Positions 44,914 to 53,630 of a stretch of 64,000 nt of DNA are shown here, piece by piece. The stretch lies in assembly GCF_000689415.1 (NCBI RefSeq), contig NZ_HG322950.1, forward strand, positions 5,773,501 to 5,837,500. The letters are read 5' to 3'. The notes under the pieces were generated by a model. That model searched no databases. It had not been told where the DNA came from and saw nothing but the letters and a program-made list of their open reading frames with translations. The position numbers and the translations under genes are program-made. The DNA comes from Pseudomonas knackmussii B13. Its GTDB lineage: Bacteria > Pseudomonadota > Gammaproteobacteria > Pseudomonadales > Pseudomonadaceae. How positions within the stretch are numbered: position 1 is the stretch's first letter; each line of letters begins with the position of its first letter.

Positions 44914-45104
44914 CGAGCGCTTCGTGCGACTCTTTCCCTCGTGGCATGCGTGCCACGCCCTGCGGGCCACAAGCCCGTGGGAGACCTCTCGGCCATTGTG
45001 CCTCTCGTCGCCCGTCCTGGGTCGATGCGCCGTCGCGGCGATCCCGTGCCGGCAAACCTACTTCCTCCATGAAGCCCGGCCTCGCCGGGCTTCATGTCTT
45101 TTGC
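44914..45104 (+). ncRNA. Candidate sigma-54-driven small RNA, or scar of deleted dctPQM
   Basis: A transcript from the sigma-54 promoter would run about 190 bases through non-coding sequence to a terminator-like hairpin. Internal short stems are visible, for example GCACGAGCGCTTCGTGC at about 44911-44927 and CGGGCCACAAGCCCG at about 44964. No convincing frame or TRAP transporter sequence is present. Alternatively this is only what remains of dctPQM after deletion. Confidence 0.3.
45069..45101 (+). terminator. Hairpin with short T run, terminator-like
   Basis: A perfect 12-bp stem (ATGAAGCCCGGC with GCCGGGCTTCAT), a CTC loop and trailing GTCTTTT. Confidence 0.7.
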
Positions 45105-45318
45105 CTTTGGCGTCATTGAGTTGCATCGACAGAGTGCAGTGCGACTAGGGCCTTGCCGTTCGGCGGCAATGCCCGGAACGCCACTGAAATATCAAATCGC
45201 CGCTATCGAACCTTCACGTCGCCGCCTCTAAATCGGGCATCAGCGCAATTTCTTTCCTATCTTTCCTGAACACACAGACAGGGTCGTCGCGCAGTTGGAA
45301 ACATTTGTTAGCAGGCTA

Positions 45319-45332
45319 TTGATTTGCGTCAG
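45319..45332 (+). promoter_or_regulatory. Candidate Anr (FNR-type) box of the arc operon
   Basis: TTGATTTGCGTCAG keeps the left half of the consensus TTGAT-N4-ATCAA and a weaker right half. Its centre (45325.5) is about 41.5 bases before a plausible start near 45367, with a -10-like TAATAA at 45357-45362. In P. aeruginosa arcDABC is induced by Anr under oxygen limitation and by ArgR. Confidence 0.55.
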
Positions 45333-45396
45333 TGTAGCTCCCTGACAGTCGGCGCCTAATAACTACACTCTCCAACTCCTATAGGGAGATTCGAAA

Positions 45397-46827
45397 ATGT
45401 CGCAAGAAAGCAGCCAAAAACTCCGATTAGGGGCGCTTACCGCGCTCGTGATCGGCTCCATGGTAGGCGGGGGGATCTTCTCGCTGCCGCAGAACATGGC
45501 AGCCAGCGCCGACGTCGGCGCCATCCTGATCGGCTGGGCCATCACCGCAGTGGGGATGCTCGCCCTGGCCTTCGTGTTCCAGACCCTCGCCAACCGCAAA
45601 CCGCAACTCGACGGCGGGGTGTACGCCTACGCCAAGGCCGGTTTCGGCGACTACATGGGCTTCTCTTCGGCCTGGGGCTACTGGATCAGCGCCTGGCTAG
45701 GCAACGTCGGTTACTTCGTCCTGCTGTTTTCCACCCTAGGTTACTTCTTCCCGGTCTTCGGCGAAGGCAACACCCTGGCCTCCATCATCGGCGCGTCGGT
45801 CCTGCTCTGGGCCGTGCACTTCCTGGTGCTGCGCGGGATCAAGGAGGCGGCCTTCGTCAACGTAGTGACCACCATCGCCAAGATGGTGCCGCTGTTCCTG
45901 TTCATCCTGATCTGCCTGTTCGCGTTCAAACTGGACATCTTCACGGCTGATATCTGGGGCCTGAACAACCCCGAACTCGGCAGCGTGATGAACCAGGTGC
46001 GCAACATGATGCTGGTGACCGTCTGGGTGTTCATCGGTATCGAAGGCGCAAGCATCTTCTCGGCACGTGCCGAACGCCGCACCGACGTCGGCAAGGCGAC
46101 CCTGCTCGGCTTCGTCATCGTGCTGCTACTCCTCGTTCTGGTGAACATCCTCTCCCTGGGCATCATGACCCAGCCGGAATTGGCCAAACTGCAGAACCCG
46201 TCGATGGCTGCCGTGCTCGAGCACGTGGTTGGCCACTGGGGCGCTGTGCTGATCAGCGTCGGCCTGGTCATCTCGCTGCTCGGCGCCCTGCTGTCATGGG
46301 TACTGCTGTGCGCCGAGATCATGTTCGCCGCGGCCAAAGACCACACCATGCCCGAGTTCATCCGCAAGGAGAACAGCAAGCAGGTCCCGGCCAATGCACT
46401 GTGGCTGACCAACGGCTGCGTGCAGGTATTCCTGATCATCACGCTGTTCAGCGCCAGCACCTATCTGAAGCTGATCTACCTGGCCACCTCGATGATCCTG
46501 ATCCCGTACTTCTGGTCCGCGGCCTACGCCGTCCTGCTGCCGCTGCGCGGGGAGACCTACGAGACCGACGCTCGCGACCGCAGCAAGGATCTGTTCATCG
46601 CCTCCATCTCGCTCATCTACGCCATCTGGCTGATCTACGCTGGTGGATTGAAGTACCTGCTGTTGTCGGCGCTGCTTTACGCGCCAGGCGCCATCCTCTT
46701 CGCAAAAGCGAAACGTGAAGTCGGACAACCCGTCTTCACCAACGTCGAGAAGCTCATCTTCGCAGTTGTCGTGGTCGGTGCATTGATCGCGGCGTATGGC
46801 CTCTACGACGGCTTCCTTACTCTGTGA
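45397..46827 (+). CDS. arcD: Arginine/ornithine antiporter
   Basis: This 476-residue, 12-segment inner-membrane antiporter of the amino-acid/polyamine family exchanges external arginine for ornithine made by the deiminase pathway. The start MSQESSQKLRLGALTALVIG, followed by SMVGGGIFSLPQNMA, is the family loop. FIGIEGASIFSARAERR and SAAYAVLLPLRGE are conserved. TATAGGGAGATTCG precedes ATG 45397. It is first in arcDABC, 17 bp ahead of arcA. Confidence 0.95.
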   Translation: MSQESSQKLRLGALTALVIGSMVGGGIFSLPQNMAASADVGAILIGWAITAVGMLALAFVFQTLANRKPQLDGGVYAYAKAGFGDYMGFSSAWGYWISAWLGNVGYFVLLFSTLGYFFPVFGEGNTLASIIGASVLLWAVHFLVLRGIKEAAFVNVVTTIAKMVPLFLFILICLFAFKLDIFTADIWGLNNPELGSVMNQVRNMMLVTVWVFIGIEGASIFSARAERRTDVGKATLLGFVIVLLLLVLVNILSLGIMTQPELAKLQNPSMAAVLEHVVGHWGAVLISVGLVISLLGALLSWVLLCAEIMFAAAKDHTMPEFIRKENSKQVPANALWLTNGCVQVFLIITLFSASTYLKLIYLATSMILIPYFWSAAYAVLLPLRGETYETDARDRSKDLFIASISLIYAIWLIYAGGLKYLLLSALLYAPGAILFAKAKREVGQPVFTNVEKLIFAVVVVGALIAAYGLYDGFLTL

Positions 46828-46844
46828 CATCACTGGAGACACTC

Positions 46845-48101
46845 ATGAGCACGGAAAAAACCAAACTTGGCGTCCACTCCGAAGCTGGCAAATTGCGCAA
46901 AGTGATGGTCTGCTCGCCCGGTCTAGCCCACCAACGCCTGACCCCTAGCAACTGCGACGAGTTGCTGTTCGACGACGTAATCTGGGTTAACCAGGCCAAG
47001 CGCGATCACTTCGATTTCGTCACCAAAATGCGCGAACGTGGTGTGGATGTGCTGGAAATGCACAACCTGCTGACCGAAACCGTTCAGAACCCGGCAGCGC
47101 TGAAGTGGATTCTCGATCGCAAGATCACCGCCGACACCGTCGGTGTAGGCCTGCTCAACGAGCTGCGCTCCTGGCTGGAAGGCCTGGAACCGCGCAAGCT
47201 GGCCGAGTTCCTGATCGGCGGCGTGGCTGCCGACGACATCCCGGACAGCGAAGGCGCCCAGATCCTCAAGATGTACCGCGAGTACCTGGGTCACTCCAGC
47301 TTCCTGCTGCCGCCGCTGCCCAACACCCAGTTCACCCGCGACACCACCTGCTGGATCTATGGCGGCGTCACCCTGAACCCGATGTACTGGCCGGCGCGAC
47401 GCCAGGAAACCCTGCTGACCACCGCGATCTACAAATTCCACCCGGAATTCACCAACGCCGACTTCCAGATCTGGTACGGCGATCCGGACAAGGATCACGG
47501 CATGTCCACCCTCGAAGGCGGCGACGTGATGCCCATCGGCAAGGGCATCGTGCTGATCGGCATGGGTGAGCGGACCTCCCGCCAGGCAATCGGCCAACTG
47601 GCGCAGAACCTCTTCGCCAAGGGTGCCGCCGAACGCATCATCGTTGCCGGCCTGCCGAAATCCCGCGCAGCGATGCACCTGGACACCGTCTTCAGCTTCT
47701 GCGACCGCGACCTGGTAACCGTCTTCCCGGAAGTGGTCCGGGAAATCGTGCCCTTCACCCTGCGTCCGGACGACAAGAGCCCCTATGGCCTGCACATCGC
47801 CCGCGAGGAGAAGGACTTCATCACCGTGGTTGGCGAAGCCCTGGGCCTGTCGAAGCTGCGCGTGGTCGAGACTGGCGGCAACAGCTTCGCCGCGGAACGC
47901 GAGCAGTGGGACGACGGCAACAACGTGGTCTGCATCGAGCCGGGCGTGGTGGTTGGCTATGACCGCAACACCTACACCAACACCCTGCTGCGCAAGGCCG
48001 GTGTGGAAGTCGTCACCATCAGCGCCGGCGAGCTCGGCCGCGGCCGTGGCGGCGGTCACTGCATGACCTGCCCGATCATCCGCGACCCGGTCGACTACTG
48101 A
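46845..48101 (+). CDS. arcA: Arginine deiminase
   Basis: It hydrolyses arginine to citrulline and ammonia. The 418 residues equal the P. aeruginosa ArcA length. The start is ATG 46845 (MSTEKTKLGVHSEAGKLRKV) after GGAG. Active-site elements are FTRDTTCWIYGG, MSTLEGGDVMPIG, LHLDT-type MHLDTVFSF and the nucleophilic Cys in GGGHCMTCPIIRDP near the C-terminus. A hairpin lies downstream before arcB. Confidence 0.97.
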   Translation: MSTEKTKLGVHSEAGKLRKVMVCSPGLAHQRLTPSNCDELLFDDVIWVNQAKRDHFDFVTKMRERGVDVLEMHNLLTETVQNPAALKWILDRKITADTVGVGLLNELRSWLEGLEPRKLAEFLIGGVAADDIPDSEGAQILKMYREYLGHSSFLLPPLPNTQFTRDTTCWIYGGVTLNPMYWPARRQETLLTTAIYKFHPEFTNADFQIWYGDPDKDHGMSTLEGGDVMPIGKGIVLIGMGERTSRQAIGQLAQNLFAKGAAERIIVAGLPKSRAAMHLDTVFSFCDRDLVTVFPEVVREIVPFTLRPDDKSPYGLHIAREEKDFITVVGEALGLSKLRVVETGGNSFAAEREQWDDGNNVVCIEPGVVVGYDRNTYTNTLLRKAGVEVVTISAGELGRGRGGGHCMTCPIIRDPVDY

Positions 48102-48126
48102 TTCATCCGCAAGCACAAGACAACCA

Positions 48127-48150
48127 GGCGGCCCCCACATCCGGGCCGCC
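48127..48150 (+). promoter_or_regulatory. arcA-arcB intercistronic hairpin
   Basis: GGCGGCCC pairs with GGGCCGCC around an 8-base loop, without a T run. It is probably an mRNA-stabilising or processing element inside the arc transcript. Confidence 0.5.
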
Positions 48151-48211
48151 GCCCCGCCAGCCATAAGCTGTACTGACGAGGCCGAGACTCCATCCCACAA
48201 GGAGAAAGAAC

Positions 48212-49222
48212 ATGGCTTTCAACATGCACAACCGCAACCTGCTCAGCCTGATGCACCACAGCACCCGCGAGTTGCGCTACCTGCTCGATCTGTCCCGCGA
48301 CCTGAAACGAGCCAAGTACACCGGCACCGAGCAACAGCACCTCAAGCGCAAGAACATCGCGCTGATCTTCGAGAAAACCTCCACCCGTACCCGCTGCGCC
48401 TTCGAAGTGGCCGCTTATGACCAGGGCGCGAACGTCACCTACATCGACCCGAACTCCTCGCAGATCGGCCACAAGGAGAGCATGAAGGACACCGCCCGGG
48501 TGCTCGGCCGCATGTACGACGCCATCGAGTACCGCGGCTTCAAGCAGGAGATTGTCGAGGAGTTGGCCAAGTATGCCGGCGTGCCGGTGTTCAACGGCCT
48601 GACCGACGAATACCACCCGACCCAGATGCTCGCCGACGTACTGACCATGCGCGAGCACAGCGACAAGCCGCTGCACGACATCGCCTACGCCTACCTGGGT
48701 GACGCCCGCAACAACATGGGCAACTCGCTGCTGCTGGTCGGCGCCAAGCTAGGCATGGACGTGCGCATCGCCGCACCGAAGGCCCTGTGGCCACACGATG
48801 ACTTCGTCGCCCAGTGCAAGAAATTCGCCGAGGAAAGCGGCGCGCGAATCACCCTCACCGAAGATGCCAAGGCTGCAGTGAAAGGCGTGGACTTCGTCCA
48901 CACCGACGTCTGGGTATCCATGGGCGAACCGGTGGAAGCCTGGGGCGAGCGCATCAAGGAGCTGCTGCCCTACCAGGTCAACCTCGACATCATGAAGGCC
49001 GCCGGCAACCCGCGCGTGAAGTTCATGCACTGCCTGCCCGCCTTCCACAACAGCGAAACCAAGGTCGGCAAGCAGATCGCCGAGCAGTATCCGAACCTGA
49101 AGAACGGCATCGAGGTCACCGAGGACGTCTTCGAATCCCCCTACAACATCGCCTTCGAGCAAGCGGAAAACCGCATGCACACCATCAAGGCGATCCTCGT
49201 CTCCACCCTGGCCGACGTCTGA
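48212..49222 (+). CDS. arcB: Catabolic ornithine carbamoyltransferase
   Basis: It splits citrulline with phosphate into ornithine and carbamoyl phosphate. The 336 residues equal the P. aeruginosa enzyme. The carbamoyl-phosphate loop is EKTSTRTRCAFEVAAYDQG, then EYHPTQMLAD and the ornithine-site Cys in FMHCLPAFH. AAGGAGAAAG precedes ATG 48212. The setting in arcDABC supports the catabolic rather than the anabolic (ArgF) role. Confidence 0.97.
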   Translation: MAFNMHNRNLLSLMHHSTRELRYLLDLSRDLKRAKYTGTEQQHLKRKNIALIFEKTSTRTRCAFEVAAYDQGANVTYIDPNSSQIGHKESMKDTARVLGRMYDAIEYRGFKQEIVEELAKYAGVPVFNGLTDEYHPTQMLADVLTMREHSDKPLHDIAYAYLGDARNNMGNSLLLVGAKLGMDVRIAAPKALWPHDDFVAQCKKFAEESGARITLTEDAKAAVKGVDFVHTDVWVSMGEPVEAWGERIKELLPYQVNLDIMKAAGNPRVKFMHCLPAFHNSETKVGKQIAEQYPNLKNGIEVTEDVFESPYNIAFEQAENRMHTIKAILVSTLADV

Positions 49223-49231
49223 TCCGGCTTT

Positions 49232-49256
49232 CCTCCCGGGGCATCGCCCCGGGAGG
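49232..49256 (+). promoter_or_regulatory. arcB-arcC intercistronic hairpin
   Basis: CCTCCCGGGGC and GCCCCGGGAGG form a perfect 11-bp stem with a 3-base loop 9 bp past arcB. No T run follows, so it probably sets segmental mRNA stability rather than full termination. Confidence 0.6.
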
Positions 49257-49287
49257 CGTGGAAATCCTTTCTTGAGGGAGATGAATT

Positions 49288-50220
49288 ATGCGAATCGTCG
49301 TCGCATTGGGCGGTAACGCCCTGCTGCGTCGTGGCGAGCCCATGACCGCGGAAAACCAACGCGAAAACGTGCGGATCGCCGCCGAACAGATATCGAAAGT
49401 GGCACCCGGCAACGAGCTGGTGATCGCCCACGGCAACGGCCCGCAGGTCGGCCTACTGGCCCTCCAGGGCGCCGCCTACGAAAAGGTCCCGACTTACCCG
49501 CTGGACGTTCTCGGCGCCGAGACCGAAGGCATGATCGGCTACATGATCGAACAGGAAATGGGCAACCTGCTGCCCTTCGAACAGCCCTTCGCCACCATCC
49601 TTACCCAGGTCGAAGTGGACGCCAAGGACCCGGCCTTCCAGCACCCGACCAAGCCGATCGGCCCGGTCTACTCGAAAGCGGAAGCCGAAGCCCTGGCCAA
49701 GGAAAAGGGCTGGAGCATCGCCCCGGACGGCGACAAGTTCCGCCGCGTAGTGGCTAGCCCCCGTCCGAAGCGCATCTTCGAGATCCGCCCGGTGAAATGG
49801 CTGCTGGAGAAAGGCACCATCGTCATCTGCGCCGGCGGTGGTGGCATCCCGACCATGTATGACGAGTCCGGCAAGAAGCTCTCCGGCGTCGAAGCGGTGA
49901 TCGACAAGGATCTGTGTTCCTCGCTGCTGGCCCAGGAACTGGATGCCGATGTGCTGATCATCGCCACCGATGTGGATGCGGCCTACGTCGACTGGGGCAA
50001 ACCGACCCAGAAAGCTATCGCCCAGGCCCACCCGGACGAACTGGTACGCCTTGGCTTCGCCGCCGGCTCCATGGGTCCGAAGGTCCAGGCCGCGATGGAA
50101 TTCGCCATTGCCACCGGCAAGGATGCGGTGATCGGCTCCCTGGAAAACATCGTGGCGATCACCCAGGGCAAATCCGGCACTCGCGTCAGCACCAAGAAAC
50201 CCGGTATCGAATACCGCTGA
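49288..50220 (+). CDS. arcC: Carbamate kinase
   Basis: It transfers phosphate from carbamoyl phosphate to ADP, the ATP-yielding step of the arginine deiminase pathway. The 310 residues start MRIVVALGGNALLRRGEPM. Conserved segments are VIAHGNGPQVG, VICAGGGGIPTM, GVEAVIDKDLCSSLLA and AAGSMGPKVQAAMEF. TTGAGGGAG precedes ATG 49288. A 10-bp hairpin follows. Confidence 0.97.
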   Translation: MRIVVALGGNALLRRGEPMTAENQRENVRIAAEQISKVAPGNELVIAHGNGPQVGLLALQGAAYEKVPTYPLDVLGAETEGMIGYMIEQEMGNLLPFEQPFATILTQVEVDAKDPAFQHPTKPIGPVYSKAEAEALAKEKGWSIAPDGDKFRRVVASPRPKRIFEIRPVKWLLEKGTIVICAGGGGIPTMYDESGKKLSGVEAVIDKDLCSSLLAQELDADVLIIATDVDAAYVDWGKPTQKAIAQAHPDELVRLGFAAGSMGPKVQAAMEFAIATGKDAVIGSLENIVAITQGKSGTRVSTKKPGIEYR

Positions 50221-50244
50221 TTCTCCCCCGGCAGTTCTCTGCCC

Positions 50245-50268
50245 CCCGGAAGCCGTCTGGCTTCCGGG
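50245..50268 (+). terminator. Hairpin after arcC
   Basis: A perfect 10-bp stem (CCCGGAAGCC with GGCTTCCGGG) and a GTCT loop. A C/T-rich run without a clear T tract follows, so it may be a weak terminator or a 3'-end protector. Confidence 0.5.
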
Positions 50269-50500
50269 CTCCCCTCCCGCCTCCCTCCTCACATGCAGGT
50301 TCGTCGCCTTTCGCCGGCAATCCCTGGCCAAAGGCGTGACTCGGCAGTCATCATTCACGTCACCTTAAGCATTCCAAATCACAGTGCCGCCAAAGGGCTC
50401 CAGCCCTGGCCCGCGATGCCGCCGCCCAGCCTTGCGCACAGCGCCCGCCGCGTCATCGAGGTCCCGCACAGGACGGACTTAATGAAGGAGTTCCCGAGTG

Positions 50501-52408
50501 ATGTCTCGACTACCGGTCATCGTTGGTTTTGGTGGCTATAACGCCGCGGGTCGCAGTTCGTTCCACCACGCCTTCCGCCGTACCGTCCTCGAATCGCTGG
50601 ACGCCGCCGCGCGCCAGCAGACCCTCGCCGGTCTGGCGGTGATGATGAAACTGGTCAAGTTCGAGGGCGGTCACTACCGCGACATCGCCGACGGCAGCAA
50701 CCTCGACCTGGCCGCCATCGAGCAGCGCCACGGTGCGCAGATCCTCGCCTCCACCCTGATACGTCGCATCGAGAAGCAATACTTCGATGTCGACGCCGCG
50801 CACTGGCACAAGAGCCTGACCGTCGAGGCCGACGCCGCCGCGCCGCTGAGCTTCACCACCGCGCGCAAGCAACTGCCCGAGCCGCTGCCGGCCAATTGGT
50901 CGGTGGAGGAACTGGCCGACAACCAGGTCCGCGTGACCCTGCACGACAGCTGCGAATTCAAGGTCGACAGCTACCGCGAGATGCCGGTGAAGTCCGCCGG
51001 CCAACTGCCCACCGGCTTCGAGCCGGGCGAGCTGTACGCTTCGCGCTTCCACCCGCGTGGCCTGCAGATGGCCGTGGTCGGCGCCACCGATGCGATCCGC
51101 TCGATCGGCATCGACTGGAAGCGCATCGTCGACCGCGTACAGCCCGACGAGATCGCGGTGTTCTCCAGCAGCATCATGAGCCAGCTCGACGAGAACGGCT
51201 TCGGCGGCCTGCTGCAGTCGCGCCTGAAGGGCCACCGCGTCAGCGCCAAGCAGCTGCCGCTGGGCTTCAACAGCATGCCCACCGACTTCATCAATGCCTA
51301 CGTACTGGGCAGTGTCGGTCTGACCGGCAGCGTCACCGGCGCCTGCGCGACCTTCCTCTACAACCTGCAGAAAGGCATCGAGGTGATCACCTCGGGCCAG
51401 GCACGCGTGGTCGTGGTCGGCAACAGCGAAGCGCCGATCACTCCGGAGATCGTCGAGGGCTACGCCGCCATGAGCGCGCTGGCCACCGAAGAAGGCCTGC
51501 GCAACCTCGGTAGCGAAGGCGAGGAAGTCGACTTCCGCCGCGCCAGCCGCCCGTTCGGCGAGAACTGCGGCTTTACCCTGGCCGAGTCGAGCCAATACGT
51601 GGTGCTGATGGACGACGCCCTGGCCCTGGAGCTGGGCGCCGACATCCACGGCGCAGTGACCGACGTCTTCACCAATGCCGACGGCTTCAAGAAATCCATT
51701 TCCGCACCCGGCCCGGGCAACTACCTGACCATGGCCAAGGCCGTGGCCGCCGCCGCGCAGATCGTCGGCGAAGACAGCGTACGCCAGCACAGCTTCGTCC
51801 ACGCCCACGGCTCCAGCACCCCGGCCAACCGCGTCACCGAGTCGGAAATCCTCGACCGCGTGGCCAAGGCCTTCGACATCGCCGACTGGCCTGTCGCCGC
51901 GGCAAAAGCCTTCGTCGGCCACTCCCTGGCCACCGCCAGCGCCGACCAGCTGATCTCCGCCCTGGGTACCTTCCATTACGGCATCCTGCCGGGCATCAAG
52001 ACCGTGGAGCGCTTCGCCGACGACGTTCACAAGGACCGCATCGCGCTGTCCAACAAGGACCGCCGTCGTGATGACCTGGAAGTCTGCTTCATCAACTCCA
52101 AGGGCTTCGGCGGCAACAACGCCACCGGCGTGCTCCTGGCGCCGAAAGTCGCCGAGAAGATGCTGCGCAAGCGCTACGGCCAGGCCGCGTTCGATGCCTA
52201 CCTGGCGCGCCGCGACGAAACCCGTGCCAACGCCCAGCACTACGAAGAGCAGGCGCTGCAGGGCCGTTTCGACATCATCTACAACTTCGGTCACGACATG
52301 ATCGACGACAACGCCATCCAGATCACTGCCGAAAGCCTGAAGGTCCCGGGCTTCGCCCAGCCGCTGGTGTACAAGAAGGACGCGCGCTTCAGCGACATGC
52401 TCGACTGA
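50501..52408 (+). CDS. fabY: Beta-ketoacyl-ACP synthase FabY
   Basis: This 635-residue ketosynthase is the orthologue by position and length of P. aeruginosa PA5174. That enzyme condenses acetyl-CoA with malonyl-ACP to begin fatty-acid synthesis in place of FabH. The start MSRLPVIVGFGGYNAAGRSS is characteristic. The active-site Cys is in VTGACATFLYN, and the two His are in VHAHGSSTPANR and VGHSLATASAD. A GTG at 50498 is an alternative start, better spaced from AGGAG. A strong terminator follows. Confidence 0.92.
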   Translation: MSRLPVIVGFGGYNAAGRSSFHHAFRRTVLESLDAAARQQTLAGLAVMMKLVKFEGGHYRDIADGSNLDLAAIEQRHGAQILASTLIRRIEKQYFDVDAAHWHKSLTVEADAAAPLSFTTARKQLPEPLPANWSVEELADNQVRVTLHDSCEFKVDSYREMPVKSAGQLPTGFEPGELYASRFHPRGLQMAVVGATDAIRSIGIDWKRIVDRVQPDEIAVFSSSIMSQLDENGFGGLLQSRLKGHRVSAKQLPLGFNSMPTDFINAYVLGSVGLTGSVTGACATFLYNLQKGIEVITSGQARVVVVGNSEAPITPEIVEGYAAMSALATEEGLRNLGSEGEEVDFRRASRPFGENCGFTLAESSQYVVLMDDALALELGADIHGAVTDVFTNADGFKKSISAPGPGNYLTMAKAVAAAAQIVGEDSVRQHSFVHAHGSSTPANRVTESEILDRVAKAFDIADWPVAAAKAFVGHSLATASADQLISALGTFHYGILPGIKTVERFADDVHKDRIALSNKDRRRDDLEVCFINSKGFGGNNATGVLLAPKVAEKMLRKRYGQAAFDAYLARRDETRANAQHYEEQALQGRFDIIYNFGHDMIDDNAIQITAESLKVPGFAQPLVYKKDARFSDMLD

Positions 52409-52425
52409 GCCGATACGCGGATGTG

Positions 52426-52453
52426 AAAAAGCCGGGCGATTGCCCGGCTTTTT
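52426..52453 (+). terminator. Rho-independent terminator after fabY
   Basis: A perfect stem AAAAAGCCGGGC with GCCCGGCTTTTT around a GATT loop, with T runs on both strands. Confidence 0.9.
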
Positions 52454-52475
52454 CGTTCAGAACGACGCGCTCTTT

Positions 52476-52522
52476 GTAGGAGCGGACCCTGTCCGCGAAT
52501 CGCGGGCAAGGCCCGCTCCTAC
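52476..52522. repeat. Pseudomonas REP element
   Basis: GTAGGAGCGGACCCTGTCCG at the left and the near-mirror GCAAGGCCCGCTCCTAC at the right enclose CGCGAATCGCGG. This matches the common intergenic palindromic repeat of Pseudomonas genomes. It lies between the fabY terminator and the convergent HDOD gene. Confidence 0.85.
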
Positions 52523-52539
52523 TGGTGCAGGCTGGCTAC

Positions 52540-53418
52540 TCAGTAGCTCCCCTGCCCCACACCCAGCTCGAGGATGCTCGACTTGAGGTTCTCGAACTCG
52601 TACTCGGTCAGCCCCACGTAATCCAGCACCACGCTGCGTACGCTCTCCCACTCGTGATCCTCCGGCTGATTACCCAGCACGCGGTAGGAGCCGCAGATGT
52701 GCTCGGCCATCTTGAGGATCGCCAACAGGTTCTTCAGTTGGGTGTTTCGGCAACTCTCGTCGCTGAAGATCGACAGCGCGTTGTGATGGTTGGCGATGGC
52801 CTCGCAGACGTGCTCCGGCAGGCGCCAGGAGCGCGCGGTGAAGTAGCCCACCACCGCGTGGTTGGTGTTCAGCACGCGGTTCTCGGTGTCCACCACGCGG
52901 CGTTCGTCGCTGGCACTGGCGTAGGCTTCTTCGAGCACCGCCATGTAATGCGGGAAGCGCTTGAGCATCAGCGGGATGCCGCAGTTGTGGAACAGGCCCA
53001 GGGCATAGGCCTCGTCCACCGCCTCGTAGCCGATGCGCTTGGCCAGGGTCAGGCAGCTCATGGCCACGTCCTGCGCGGTGTCCCAGAAGCGGTTGAGGAT
53101 GACGATGGTGTCGTCGGTCATCTCGCCCTTGATCGACTGCGCGTTGATCAGGTTGATCACCGAGCGGCTGCCCAGCAGGTTGACCGCGCGCTGGATCGAG
53201 GTGATGCGGTTGGCCAGGCCGAAGAACGGCGAATTGACCAGCTTGAGCAGCGCGCCCGAGAGCCCCGGGTCCTGGCTGATCAGCTTGGCGATGGTCGCCA
53301 AGTCCGGATTGGGCAGGAACTGCTCCATCTGCAGATCGACCATGATCTGCGGTTGCGGCGGTACGCTGATGCCCTGAAGGGCCTGACGAATCTGTTCGGC
53401 GGTGAGTTCTTGGGCCAT
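52540..53418 (-). CDS. HDOD domain protein
   Basis: This 292-residue protein is built almost wholly of an HDOD domain, a catalytically dead relative of HD phosphohydrolases used in signalling. Landmarks are PNPDLATIAKLISQDPGLSG, LLKLVNSPFFGLANRI, SIQRAVNLLGSRSVINL and LGLFHNCGIPLML. ATG 53418 (MAQELTAEQIRQAL) was preferred over a GTG at 53451. It is monocistronic and converges with fabY. Partners cannot be inferred. Confidence 0.85.
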   Translation of the reverse strand: MAQELTAEQIRQALQGISVPPQPQIMVDLQMEQFLPNPDLATIAKLISQDPGLSGALLKLVNSPFFGLANRITSIQRAVNLLGSRSVINLINAQSIKGEMTDDTIVILNRFWDTAQDVAMSCLTLAKRIGYEAVDEAYALGLFHNCGIPLMLKRFPHYMAVLEEAYASASDERRVVDTENRVLNTNHAVVGYFTARSWRLPEHVCEAIANHHNALSIFSDESCRNTQLKNLLAILKMAEHICGSYRVLGNQPEDHEWESVRSVVLDYVGLTEYEFENLKSSILELGVGQGSY

Positions 53419-53630
53419 GAGGGCGGCTTGGGAAAAGTTGACGGGGCGCACAGTTTACCCACAGTCGAGGGCTCTGCAGCAGGCGTTCTGACATTACTTT
53501 ATCGACCGCGCCCTAGGTAACTTTACCCATCGGCCTAAAGCCGCCCGACGGCGGGGCTCGCGCAGCCGGCACGGCTCGGCGCTGCGCCGGGGCTTGGGTA
53601 TAATCTCGCTCTTTTTCCCGGAGCACCGCC

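Larger units (their letters stand above)
44811..45396. other. 586-bp gap between dctD and arcD
   Basis: This gap holds the sigma-54 promoter, the candidate small RNA or deletion scar, the hairpin and the arc promoter region, all listed separately. I see no protein gene here, although dctP, dctQ and dctM occupy this place in P. aeruginosa. Confidence 0.7.

Noticed and set aside
44794..45072. 92-residue frame past dctD as a dctP remnant
   Set aside because: The translation shows no solute-binding-protein features. The stretch is better described as non-coding.
50510..52294. Minus-strand frame of 594 codons
   Set aside because: Antisense of fabY with typical shadow composition (VG, AG, HH runs).
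52525..53520. Plus-strand frame of 331 codons
   Set aside because: Antisense of the HDOD gene; no motif or start signal.
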